Source: Phanerodontia chrysosporium (Eukaryota > Basidiomycota > Agaricomycetes > Polyporales > Phanerochaetaceae). Taken from it: a stretch of 64,000 bases of DNA. Position 1 is the stretch's first letter. Each line of letters starts with the position of its first letter. Below are positions 24,431-33,386 of the stretch, piece after piece. The position numbers and the translations under genes are program-made. The notes under the pieces were generated by a model. The model was not told the origin of the DNA, ran no database searches, and saw only the letters and a program-made list of their open reading frames with translations. Location of the stretch: NCBI GenBank assembly GCA_001910725.1, contig MJGA01000006.1:310001-374000 (forward strand), given 5' to 3'.

Positions 24431-24676
24431 TACCCTTCCGTTTCTCTCTCCATTTTTCTCTCTCTCTCGCCCTGAACCAACATCAAAAAAAAACAAACAG
24501 ACAAAGTCTCTCTCCGCGTTTTCTCCGATTTCTCCAATTTCTCCGTCTCCGAACTCCGTCTCTAATTCCGGTTTCTCGTATCCGTTCACTCTCACTCTCA
24601 CTCACACAAGAAATCCCCGAAAACATCACATAGTATTAAAAAGAAAAAAACATAACATAAACAAAACAAAAACCCC

Positions 24677-25802
24677 CTACTCCTTCCTCGCCTTCTTCCG
24701 CGCCGGACTTTTCTCCGCCTCCTCCTCCTCCGACGACTCCGAGCTCTCCTCCGAGCTCTCCTCCTCACCCTCCGTCTCCTGCGCCTCCGCCAAAGGGCCC
24801 CCTTCTTCTTCTTCTTCTTCGTCTCCTTCTCCGTCTTCTTCTCCGCTCTGCTCCGCCTCCGCCCGCTCCAACTCCGCCTTCATCGACCCCACGTGGACGG
24901 CCCACTTCTTGACCTCACGGGGCCACCGCGCCTGATCCGCCTTGATCAGGTCCAGCTCCCTCCGCACCGCCTCCACCTGCTCCGCCGGCACCTCCACCTC
25001 CGGCCCCGGCGCCGGACCCAGACCCTGCATCCGGACGAGGGCGTCGTCGAAGTCCGGGTCGGCGAGACCGGCGTACAGCGTGTCCGCCAACACCCCCATG
25101 GTGTAGGCGAACTTGGCGAACTCGCGCCGGGTCTCGTCGCCCTGGCGCTTGACCTCTGCCGTGAGGTCGTCCACCGCCTCCGTCAGGAGGCCCAGGACCT
25201 CCGCGATCGCCCCCGCGGCCGTCGCCACCTCCGACTCCGCTCCGGCCTCGGAGTCCGCGACCTCCTCCGCCGTCACCAGGGCCTTGCCCTTCCCCTTCTC
25301 CGCGGCCTTCTTCCGCGGCGCGACTCCGCTCACGGAGACGCCACCCCTCGTGCACGGCCGCTTGGCGATCGCACACGGCTGGCAGGCCTTCGCCCGCCCC
25401 CCAACCCGCCACTCGCACTCCAGGCCCAACTTGCGACAAGAGTCGCAAGGGGCCTGCTTCGCGGCCTCCGCCTCCGCGTGCCTCCGGGCCTCCGTCTCCG
25501 CGGACCCCTCCGCCACCTCCGGCCGCTTCCTCTTCGCGGCCGACGCGGACCCGCTCGCCTCCTTCTCCTCCCGCTGCTTCCGCAGCTCCGCCGCCCGCTT
25601 CCGCTTCTCCGCCTCCGCTGCTTTCCGCTTCGCCTCCTCGCGCCGCTGCTCGATCTCGCGCCGTTTTCGCGCCGCCTCCTCGAGGGCCCTCTTGGCCTCC
25701 TCCTCGGCCTCCCGGATTTCTGCGAACTCCGTTAGCGTCAGACTCCGGAGAAAGAACTCCGGGGTACTCACCCTGCTCAAGGCGTTCGTCTTCGGAAGAC
25801 AT
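24677..25802 (-). CDS. antisense spliced gene inside the chromovirus: coiled-coil protein with Zn2Cys6-like cysteine cluster
   Basis: On the strand opposite to pol, between pol and the 3' LTR, two exons (25802-25772 and 25719-24677) are joined by a 52-nt intron with GTGAGT and CGCAG ends and matching phase, giving about 357 residues. Residues 11-70 are a charged E/R/K/A coiled coil. Residues 102-133 hold six cysteines spaced CX2CX6CX10CX2CX6C, which fits the fungal Zn(II)2Cys6 pattern. Then come a basic stretch, a helical region and a strongly acidic C-terminus, closing with a short basic end. The unspliced frame would start inside the intron. A zinc-cluster DNA-binding or regulatory role is an inference. 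The ORF could also be a captured host fragment. Confidence 0.6.
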
Positions 25803-25996
25803 GGTGGTTCTGAGGGACCCCAGCCAGAATCCGCGAGCCTAAAATACCCGAAATCCGTACCCCGGGCACCCCTTCCGCAACCCCGGATACCCGATCAATT
25901 TTCATCCGCTGGGGAACGCCGCATTCCGTTGGGGCACGAAAAAATACGAAAATCGTACGATGTCGCGAATTCGCTTGGCCTCGAAGGTCTCGGCCT

Positions 25997-26009
25997 AAGA
26001 GGGAGGTAC
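25997..26009 (+). promoter_or_regulatory. polypurine tract of the chromovirus
   Basis: AAGAGGGAGG lies immediately before the 3' LTR, where the primer for plus-strand DNA is expected. Confidence 0.6.
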
Positions 26010-26540
26010 TGTCATGGCGCTGAAATCCCAAGCCAACTCCGGTCATGGAGAACGCCGGAGTTCGAGGGAAGCTACGGAGTAGCACGGACATTCGGAGTTG
26101 CGACTCCGGTTGGTTGCTAAGGTCTTATCTTCACCACATGCCTTCATCATCTCGCAAACCTTTACCCCTTCGTTCCTGAGACAAATCCCAGATTGGAAGT
26201 ATGATATGTTTTGTACATCTCCGACCATCTCCACGAACTCCGGACTCAGTAGTATATAAGCTCCCGCGCTAGCACTTGTATCCTCAGTTCGGATATCGAC
26301 TTAGGTCCCTCTTGTACCTTCTCGACTCTGCTTAATCCTTTCTCGCAATCTCTGTGTGGGCCCGAACCCCGCCACTTCTCCGTATCTCCGACTCCGAAAT
26401 CCAGGCAACGCAGACCGCCGAGGGCGCAGCCCTTTAAGGCTGAAGCCGACTGCCATCCGACCTCCGACCTCCGCCCTTCTCCGACCCTTTCTCCGCTACG
26501 TCCTCCGTTCTCCGGCCCATCTCCGACCCGCACCTTGACA
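26010..26540 (+). repeat. 3' LTR of the chromovirus
   Basis: Same length and ends as the 5' LTR. One difference was noticed (A for G at about base 22 of the LTR). Confidence 0.93.
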
Positions 26541-26545
26541 GCTGG

Positions 26546-27368
26546 CCCGGCAGGGGATCACGGCAGATGCAGTGGCGGCCTGGCAGGCAGATATGCGCAA
26601 TCCGTTGTACCGGGGCCGCCATCACCTCATGGACCCCCTCCAGTTCGGGTGCTGTAAGCATACCTCGTCTAACTGGTTTCTGAAGGTGGCAGGCCGGGAC
26701 CCCACTTACTTTGCGCGCCTGGTCCGCTTCGTGAGCGGGCACTTTCCCCACGGCGAGTTCCGCGAATGGTTTAATTTCGAGGGCAATCGGCGGTGCTGGT
26801 GCGGCGAAGCACCAGTCGAATCGCGTGACCATATGTGGTTTGACTGCGCCCTGTGGGTGCAGACACACAAACCTCCAGATGAAGAAGTCGAGCGGCGGCG
26901 CCGGGGGAGTATCGTCGGAGCGCCCTTGACCTCGATGACCCGGTGCCGCCGGGTGTCGATCCTGCCGAGCACCTCCTGCTGGAGTGGAGGGCGTCGACGC
27001 CGAGCCTGGAGGATGTCGCCGAGTTCCTGCGTCTGAACCCCGCTGTGGGCAAGTTCTGGTGGCTCGAGCTGGTTGACCGAGCCGTCTCCGACCGGGATGC
27101 GGGACGGGGTGTCACGATTAACACCCTCAAGGCCGCGCTGCACTCCTCACTGCGGAGGAAGGCATATGAGCACTGGACTGCCACCCGCCCCGGGGGTGCT
27201 CTGTCTGATTTCGAGGCCACTTACGCGCGGGCCGCGGCAGCCGTGGTGGCTAGCCGGTTTGAGATGTCGGGAGATGAGATCACCGCCCTCCAGGTTGAGT
27301 TCGGCTTCTCCTGCCGTGGGGCGCAGGGTGGCAGACCTTCGTTGGTTGAGACGTCGGGCGCGGGCTGA
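26546..27368 (+). CDS. C-terminal part of the LINE-derived ORF (zinc finger), with a one-base frame break
   Basis: The frame continues directly from the RNase H part cut at 18798: ARQGITADAVAAWQADM, then a segment ending in RRCWCGEAPVESRDHMWFDC, a CxC...HxxxxxC zinc finger typical of the end of fungal Tad-type LINE proteins. At about 26900 the frame shifts (one base short in GCCGGGGG). It goes on as ALDLDDPVPPGVDPAEHLL and FWWLELVDRAVSD to a stop at 27366-27368. The region may bind the element RNA or the target DNA. Confidence 0.7.
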
Positions 27369-27528
27369 GACGCCCGCTTGCGGCTGCCGCCGCCCTGCTT
27401 GTGTGCAATTCCTACGTAGACCCTTTCCCCCCTCCCCTTCCTTTTTTATCCTTAGCTGCTTTCGCCTCGGTTCGGTATTTATTAGGTGCTCATGTACTAT
27501 ACAGTACGCACTCAAAACATGTGGATCC

Positions 27529-27556
27529 AAAAAAAAAAAAAAAAAAAAAAAAAAAA
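27529..27556 (+). repeat. poly(A) tail of the LINE-derived element
   Basis: 28 consecutive A directly before the right target-site duplication. Its purity suggests recent insertion. Confidence 0.85.
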
Positions 27557-27572
27557 GAAGACGCGCTTTGGG
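27557..27572 (+). repeat. target-site duplication of the LINE-derived element, right copy
   Basis: Perfect 16-bp repeat of 17201-17216, located 171 bp before the kinesin start codon. Confidence 0.9.
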
Positions 27573-27743
27573 ACGCGACGGGCGCTCAATAAATGACACG
27601 CGATCACATGCACGACAGTATTCCCACGGTTGGGTTCGCGTAGGGGAGGCGGCGCTTGAGCTAACCGAGCTGGTTGGAACCCTTCTCCGATACCTTTTCT
27701 ATTTTCTCTTTTTTCTCTGGGATTTTGGACTAAGGATACCCTA

Positions 27744-30634
27744 ATGTCAGTGCTGCCAACTCCATGCAAGATAGCTCGACCTGTACCCTTCACGCCGAAG
27801 CGGCCGTTGTCAGCCGCAGCAAGCTTCGACGATGTCACCCGCGCAGCTCCATCTCGTGCTACAACTCCTAGCGTACTTCCGTCAGCAAAGAAGTACAAAG
27901 CTGCGCTGTCTACAGAATCACGACCAAGGGCCACGTCCTTGAGGCCCGGGACTCCAAAGAAGTCCTCTGATGGCACTCAGTCAAGACCGAAGACTCCTAC
28001 GACTCCGAAGCGTGGGGCTCCCAGTCCTGCGCCTACGGTCGTGAGCGAGATGGACGTTACCAGGATTGACCCCGAAGATGCCGTCGTGGATTTTGAGACT
28101 GTGGAGGCAGGAGACATCTCGTTGGATTTAGACGACGAGTCTCTTCAAGAATACGGGCGAGAGGACAAAGTCTTGGTGTCCATCAGGTATGACTCATGTA
28201 CAATGTGGCTAGTTGGGATCTATACGCTTTGACAGAATAAAGCCCACCGAAGGGCCAGGCGCATGGGAGGCAACAAACAAGGCTGTCAAACTCGATCCGC
28301 AGTACGGCAAGGGCTCTCAAGAGTTCCACTTCGACGAGATCCTGACTGGCTCCGACAACAAGCCGGTCTACAATGCTGTTGCGCGTAGCCATGTATGCGC
28401 AGCAATGGATGGCTACAACGCTGTGATCTTCGCATATGGACAGACAGCCAGCGGCAAGACTTTCACACTCGTGAGTCTTCAAATCCTGTATCGTTCTCAT
28501 TATTGGAGCTGAAGTTACTTTGCAAGTCTGGTGACGAAGAGAAGCCTGGAATCATACCCCGTGCAATGAAGGATATCTTCGCGTACATCAAGCGCACGCC
28601 AACTAGGGAATATCTCCTGCGCTGCTCATATCTCGAAATCTACAACGAGGCGATTCACGACTTGCTTGCGCCGCCTTCCATGAGCGCCGCCCAACCTGTA
28701 CAGATCCACGGCATTGGACCGAACGTCGTGCTAACGCCGCTCCGCGAGGAGGTCGTTACCAGTCTGAAGGGTTTCAAAGAGGTCCTCGAACGCGGCGAGG
28801 GTAACCGCCGCACCGCCAGCACGGACTGGAACGAGCGAAGCAGCCGCAGTCACAGCGTCTTCCGCGTCGTTATCGAGAGCCGCGAGCGCGGGTCGCGCGA
28901 CGAGGACGGCGCGTCGAGCGGCCGGCAGACTCCGGGGTATCGTCCGCCCACACCGGGCGGCGCGCGTCTTCAGGCACGTGGCGGACGCAGTGTCCAGACC
29001 TCGGTGCTCAGCTTAATAGACCTCGCGGGCTCGGAGAAGGCGACGTCGGACAAGGAGCGGACGCGCGAGGGGAAGTATATTAACACGAGGTGCGCACCGA
29101 ACCTGGGCGCCATCGGTGGGAGCTAACGCGAGCCCTGTGCAGTCTGCTTACCCTCGGCACTGTCATCGGGACCCTGGCAGAGAATGCCGCGCGGGGAAAG
29201 AGGTTGCCGAACCTTCTTTACATTCAGCAACTGAATACTCACTGCGCATTTCAGTGACCACGTACCGTTCCGGAACTCAAAGCTGACACGCATGCTGCAG
29301 CCGTCTCTGTCGGGGATGCGCGGATATCGGTCATCTGCACTATCAACCCGAGTAAAGACGCTATCACTGAGTCCATTAGCACCCTCCTCTTCGCGCAGCG
29401 CATAAAGCGCGTCCAGGTGAGACGCGTCAATGCAGAGGCCTGTCTGCGAACGATGTTCACATGTCCTTGTTCCACAGCTCAATGCACAGAAGAAGGAAGT
29501 CGTCGACACCGAAGCTCTGCTTGAGCGGTATCGCAAGGAGATCGAGGAGCTCAAGAGCCGCCTCGCAGAACGCGAGGCCGATGCGCCGAGCAAGAGTCGA
29601 CGTCTGTCCGCTCGCGAGGTGAGTATATGCAGCCCTTCGTCCGATGGATGATTCGAATGAGCATGTATTGTACAGCGCCTGGAGGAGTCAAAGGCGAACC
29701 GTGACCTTGAAGCGCGTATTCGCCAGCTGAAGAAGCTTATCCTGACAAGCCAAACGGTGGATGAGAACAAGAGCGATCAGTCGCGACCGGGAAGTCCTGC
29801 GAAGGTTGACTTCGACATGACGCCGTATCAGGCACGTACGAGTATCCAGCTCAAAACTCTCAGTACTAACATGGTTACGGATAGCTGCAACAAGAGCTTC
29901 TCGCTGCTCGTCGCCAGATTGATTCCCAAGCGACGCAGATCCTATCACTGGAAGAGGCCCTACTGTCCCGTCCACTGCTCCCGCCAGATGCGCCAGAGAG
30001 CGAGAAGGACAAGCTGCTCACGGAGCAGGCGAAGACGATCCGAGAGCTGGAAATCGTCGTTGCGGGATACGAAGACAATCTTGGCGAACCTCTGCGCAAG
30101 GTCAAGGAGGATGTCGAGCGCGAGTGGGCGGACAAACTCGCGGCGGAGGTGAAGCTCAGGGAGGAGAAGGAGGTCTGGGCAGACGAGCTTGTGAAGCAGC
30201 TCGAGAAGGAGCGAAGGGTATGCCCACGTTCCTTCGACGTGAAGTGATGATGTTGTACTGACTGGTGCTCACAGATGCGAATGAAGCTCGAGGAAGAGCG
30301 CCAGGCTCTGGCGGCATTCGTGCAGAAGTTCGACGCGCTGGGCCTGGGCGGCCTGTCGCTCCCGCCCACGAAGCTCAACCCGCCTATGCCTACTCCTGGT
30401 GGTGCCGCGGCTGTCTTCGCTGAGCGGCAGCGAAATCGCCTGTTGGCGATGGAAACGACAATGGCGACACTCGCAGAAGCGGAGTCGCCTATGCGCGTTA
30501 GCATCAACCACGCTGAGCCGAGCCTGCTCGAGGAGCAGCCTTGGGACGCGCTCGAGGATGTGAGTGTCGATCTCGAGAAGACCCCCAAGATCCCGAGTCC
30601 GCTGGTCCGGAACAAGGAGAACCTGCCAATCTGA
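27744..30634 (+). CDS. kinesin motor protein (kinesin-7 / KIP2 or CENP-E like)
   Basis: Nine exons (27744-28186, 28236-28470, 28527-29089, 29143-29202, 29255-29416, 29477-29618, 29676-29831, 29885-30217, 30275-30634) give 817 residues without a break. A basic S/P/T-rich N-terminus of about 130 residues precedes the motor. Motor motifs: VLVSIRIKPTE, P-loop FAYGQTASGKTFTL, switch I NERSSRSHSVF, switch II LIDLAGSEKA, then FRNSKLTRMLQPSLSG and a neck (STLLFAQRIKRVQ). Coiled coil fills most of the next 250 residues. An insertion of about 35 residues (DEDGASSGRQTPGYRPPTPGG area) lies between switch I and II. Subfamily 7 is suggested by the IKPTE start and the N-terminal extension. The seventh intron (29832) begins with GC. 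The gene would move on microtubules in polar growth or at kinetochores. Confidence 0.92.
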
Positions 30635-30830
30635 ACGCGAACACGGTTCGAAAGTGTGTACTAGAATCCCTTCACGGCTATCGTTTTGCTTTGCTATGTA
30701 CGTTTCTGCTCGCTGCTCTGTCTGTTGCACCTTGGATTTGTACAACATATAATTCTATCTCCTCACATTCGTATGCAAACCAGTCGTAACGAGAGCGGAT
30801 GTCTCAGCCATGGGGCGTGTAACACCGGGC

Positions 30831-30838
30831 TATAAATA
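30831..30838 (+). promoter_or_regulatory. TATA box of the ICMT-like gene
   Basis: TATAAATA 160 bases before the start codon at 30998, leaving room for a leader of about 130 bases with one short upstream ORF. Confidence 0.5.
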
Positions 30839-30872
30839 CAGGTCTCGCCGAGTCGGGCTCGTGCTCAGGGCC

Positions 30873-30926
30873 ATGCTTCCTCGGAGATATCCTTCAGGGA
30901 ATCCTCTCGTCCTCTCGTATCGCTGA
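30873..30926 (+). promoter_or_regulatory. upstream ORF (17 codons) in the leader of the ICMT-like gene
   Basis: An ATG at 30873 in a CCATGC context opens a 17-codon frame that stops at 30924-30926, between the TATA box and the main start codon at 30998. If transcription starts about 30 bases after the TATA box, this ATG lies in the leader and could damp translation. Confidence 0.35.
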
Positions 30927-30997
30927 CGACGTTTGACAGCTACACCCATCTCCCCGAGAGCCAGCCCTATCGCTCAGCGCAGACTGCCACCCACTCG

Positions 30998-31826
30998 ATG
31001 ATTTGGTTCCCGGCGCCTCTGGCGGCGACACTCAGCCTGTCGCCGCTGTGGAAGATCCCGCTGCTCGTGCCGTGCGCACACCTCGCTGTCCTGGGAATGA
31101 CGCCGCCTAACCCTCCGCCGACGGCCGAAGAGAAGTCAAAGTTCGAAGGAAGCGGCAAAGGCGACAACATGCAGGGCTTCATGAAGCTCTCGCGCAAGGT
31201 CGCGAAGTTACGTCTCGTATGCACAGCCCCGTTATCATACATCACTGCACGCTGACGCGAGCCGTCCGACAGCTGCTGTACTACACCGGCGCGCTCTGCG
31301 AGTCCGCAGTCATCCTCTCGCGCTTCGCCCCTGAGCACATCCGGGACCCTGTCCAACGGCTACTCGCGAGCAGCACCGCGCCAGGCCCCGCGGAGATACG
31401 CTTCACGCCGCTCTGGCTCGCAGGCTGCGTGCTCATGGGCGGCGCGGCGTGCCTGCGCCTGTGGGCCTTCCGCACGCTCGGCCGCTTCTTTACGTTCGAG
31501 ATGTCGGTCAAGCAGGACCACGCGCTCGTGACAGCGGGGCCCTACGCCGTCGTGCGGCACCCAGCCTACATGAGTGTGTTCCTGCTCGGCCTCGGCGTCG
31601 TTACGACATCGTTTGCGCCGGGCAGCTGGTACGCGGAATGTGTGGGCTGGAACTCCTCGCGAGCAAGGCGTTCACGACATTCTGGGTCGCATGGTCGCTG
31701 CTGACGCCGGCGCTGCTGATGACGAGGGCCAGCAAAGAGGACGAGGTTTTGAGGGCACAGTTTGGTGAGGAGTGGGAGGCGTGGGCGAAGAAGACACCGT
31801 ATAAGCTCGTGCCGTACATCTACTAA
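30998..31826 (+). CDS. isoprenylcysteine carboxyl methyltransferase-like (ICMT/phospholipid methyltransferase fold), with a one-base frame break
   Basis: Two exons (30998-31216, 31273-31826), about 257 residues. Several hydrophobic segments lead into the conserved SAM-binding end of the ICMT fold: FFTFEMSVKQDHALVTAGPY, VVRHPAYMSVFLLGLG, then after the break EDEVLRAQFGEEWEAWAKK and the family ending YKLVPYIY. RHPAY and EE.W are the known cofactor-side motifs. The frame shifts at about 31642-31646 (GTGGGC, one G fewer than needed to continue as GLELLASKAFTTFW). Otherwise the gene is intact, so an error in the sequence is likely. Enzymes of this fold methylate prenylated C-termini or lipids in the ER membrane. 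Which applies here is open. Confidence 0.75.
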
Positions 31827-33386
31827 GACGAATCATGTGAACAGAGTCCAGGCCAATGATCTCACCGTGCATGCACCCCATTTCGATCTGTGATTGACGC
31901 GAACTTCAAGCTTCAGGGGCTAGGTGAAATAGGTCACTGCCGTCAGCCGCTGACCTGAACATGTCTTCGCGTGCGGCCCGACACCGTCGCAATGGTGTGC
32001 CGAAAACTGGAGTGAACTTTGCATGGTGCATACAACTTCCCAAAGATGAGCCAAGTCGAAGCTTGGAGAGGACCGGGGTGAACATGGTACGGATGTCTTG
32101 AGAACACAACAAGGGACCAAGGATGCCACAGACGAGTTATCCGAACGGTTCGCAGCCATCGGCTCACTTGCAGGCGTAAGCAAAGAGCCAACTGCGGCAA
32201 CGAGCTCGCCGGTGCAGGAGTCGCATGACCGCCTGGCAAGACGATCGTGCGACGCTTGGACTTCAGGAGAACTCGTGTTGGCAACAAGAGCCGGCAGAAC
32301 GCCACAAGGCGCATCGTTGCCAGCCTCGTGTGTTGATGGGCCTCGGGAACAGCGGACGTGGCCGGGACGGCGTGCTCCTGGTCGTGTTCGCCGCCACGAT
32401 GATGGACCAGCAGGAGTCCACAGATGGATCGCAGCACCAATGAACTGTGGCAGAGCAGCGGAGGGAATTTCGCCGTTGGCCTTGTCTGTCTTGACGGAAG
32501 AATGCGATCAGAGATAGCTCACCTCGACGGTGTCGGAGAAACAAACGCGTTCGTGTCCTCGTTCCCGACGGTGTTCTCGTCTGTCATCATGCCGTCGGTT
32601 TGTGTGCGAGTTCTCGTCTCGTTTGTCGGACCTCCGCTAATGGTCTAGCTCCTTCCGTACCGTCAGGTACACGGCTCCCACGCTAGTTTTTCCATGACGG
32701 GCCTGGGCAGCCCTGAGAAGTCGTGCAGGCAGGGCGTGCATTGACTGGCGAATCGCTGGCCGCGATTTCGGAAATTTGGGACGCAGGTCGAGAGTGGTCG
32801 TGGCGGGCGTGGTGCGACAACCCGGCTCTAGGGTCGACGAGGGCGTTGTCTGTACGCCGGAAGAGGTCAGGCGACATCGAACGTGGCAAGCTTGGCAAGT
32901 GGAGGATGAGCAGGCTGAGCAGGCCGAGAGTTGGAGATCGGGGGGTTGGTCATGGAGGAGGTGCGCTTGGTTGTCCGCCTAGAAAAGGTTCCGCGCTTGA
33001 GCGAAACCCTGGCTCCGCGTGATCTTCATATAACCAGAGACCTCTCCGTCCGCTCATGTCTTCCTCCCCGCCCTTCACCGTCTCGAGCGTACGAGACGAC
33101 GTCCATGTGCAGCCCCCAACGCCCATAACTACCCGCTCGAAGCAGTAGACGAAACCCCTCGACGTCGGACGGCGCGCACGACCTCGCCGAACCTGATCGA
33201 AGAGCAGTCGCCTTGGCCTCCGCTCGGCACAGACCAGCCGCGGGCTCGTCCAGTCTCCACAGCCTGATAAACCTCTTGTCCTTGTCTCGTTCTTTCACGA
33301 CCGCCACGATACCCCTCACGACTTACGACCCTCTCGCTCGTTAACGTCCACGGCCACGATATTCTCTCAAGAGCTCTCCTGTCGTC
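31827..33386. other. intergenic region, no gene seen
   Basis: No conserved coding signal. A TATA-like CATATAACC at about 33027 and a short frame (33056-33148) lie before the antiporter gene and may belong to its promoter or leader. Confidence 0.4.

Larger units (their letters stand above)
18799..26540 (+). mobile_element. Ty3/Gypsy LTR retrotransposon of the chromovirus type, nearly complete
   Basis: The element is 7742 bp, bounded by 531-bp LTRs with TGTCA...TGACA ends. Order: LTR, gag, protease, reverse transcriptase, RNase H, integrase with chromodomain, an antisense gene, a purine tract, LTR. Flanking CTGG (18795-18798 and 26542-26545) fits a 4-5 bp target duplication, with one mismatch if five bases are taken. 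It lies inside the RNase H/C-terminal ORF of the LINE-derived element, whose frame is exact if the insert and one copy of the duplication are ignored. The LTRs differ at one site seen by eye (18820 versus 26031), so the insertion is recent. Gag and pol each show one single-base frame break. Confidence 0.93.
17217..27556 (+). mobile_element. non-autonomous LINE-derived element (Tad-like), interrupted by a chromovirus
   Basis: The element runs from the first base after the left duplication to the end of a 28-nt poly(A) tail. Without the inserted chromovirus it is about 2.6 kb. It has a long 5' region without coding motifs (17217-18344), an RNase H reading frame from 18345, a downstream zinc-finger C-terminal region (26546-27368) and a 3' part of about 160 bases before the poly(A). 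No endonuclease (APE) or reverse transcriptase domain is found. The intact duplication and tail indicate that this deleted form was itself copied in, presumably with enzymes of a full-length relative. Confidence 0.8.

Noticed and set aside
24803..24832. TTC repeat considered as a separate microsatellite feature
   Set aside because: It codes the acidic E-run of the antisense protein and needs no separate entry.
24893..26120. Plus-strand frames of up to 335 codons opposite the antisense zinc-cluster gene, and an alternative minus-strand frame rich in G/R/A
   Set aside because: Leucine/arginine- or glycine-rich translations without motifs; the splice-consistent frame with the cysteine cluster explains the region.
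31640..31670. A 28-nt intron to explain the frame change in the ICMT-like gene
   Set aside because: Too short for introns here (45-60 nt), and a single extra G restores the family sequence.
33056..33148. 30-codon ORF before the antiporter
   Set aside because: It lies only about 25 bases after the TATA-like element and may be outside the transcript; no further evidence.
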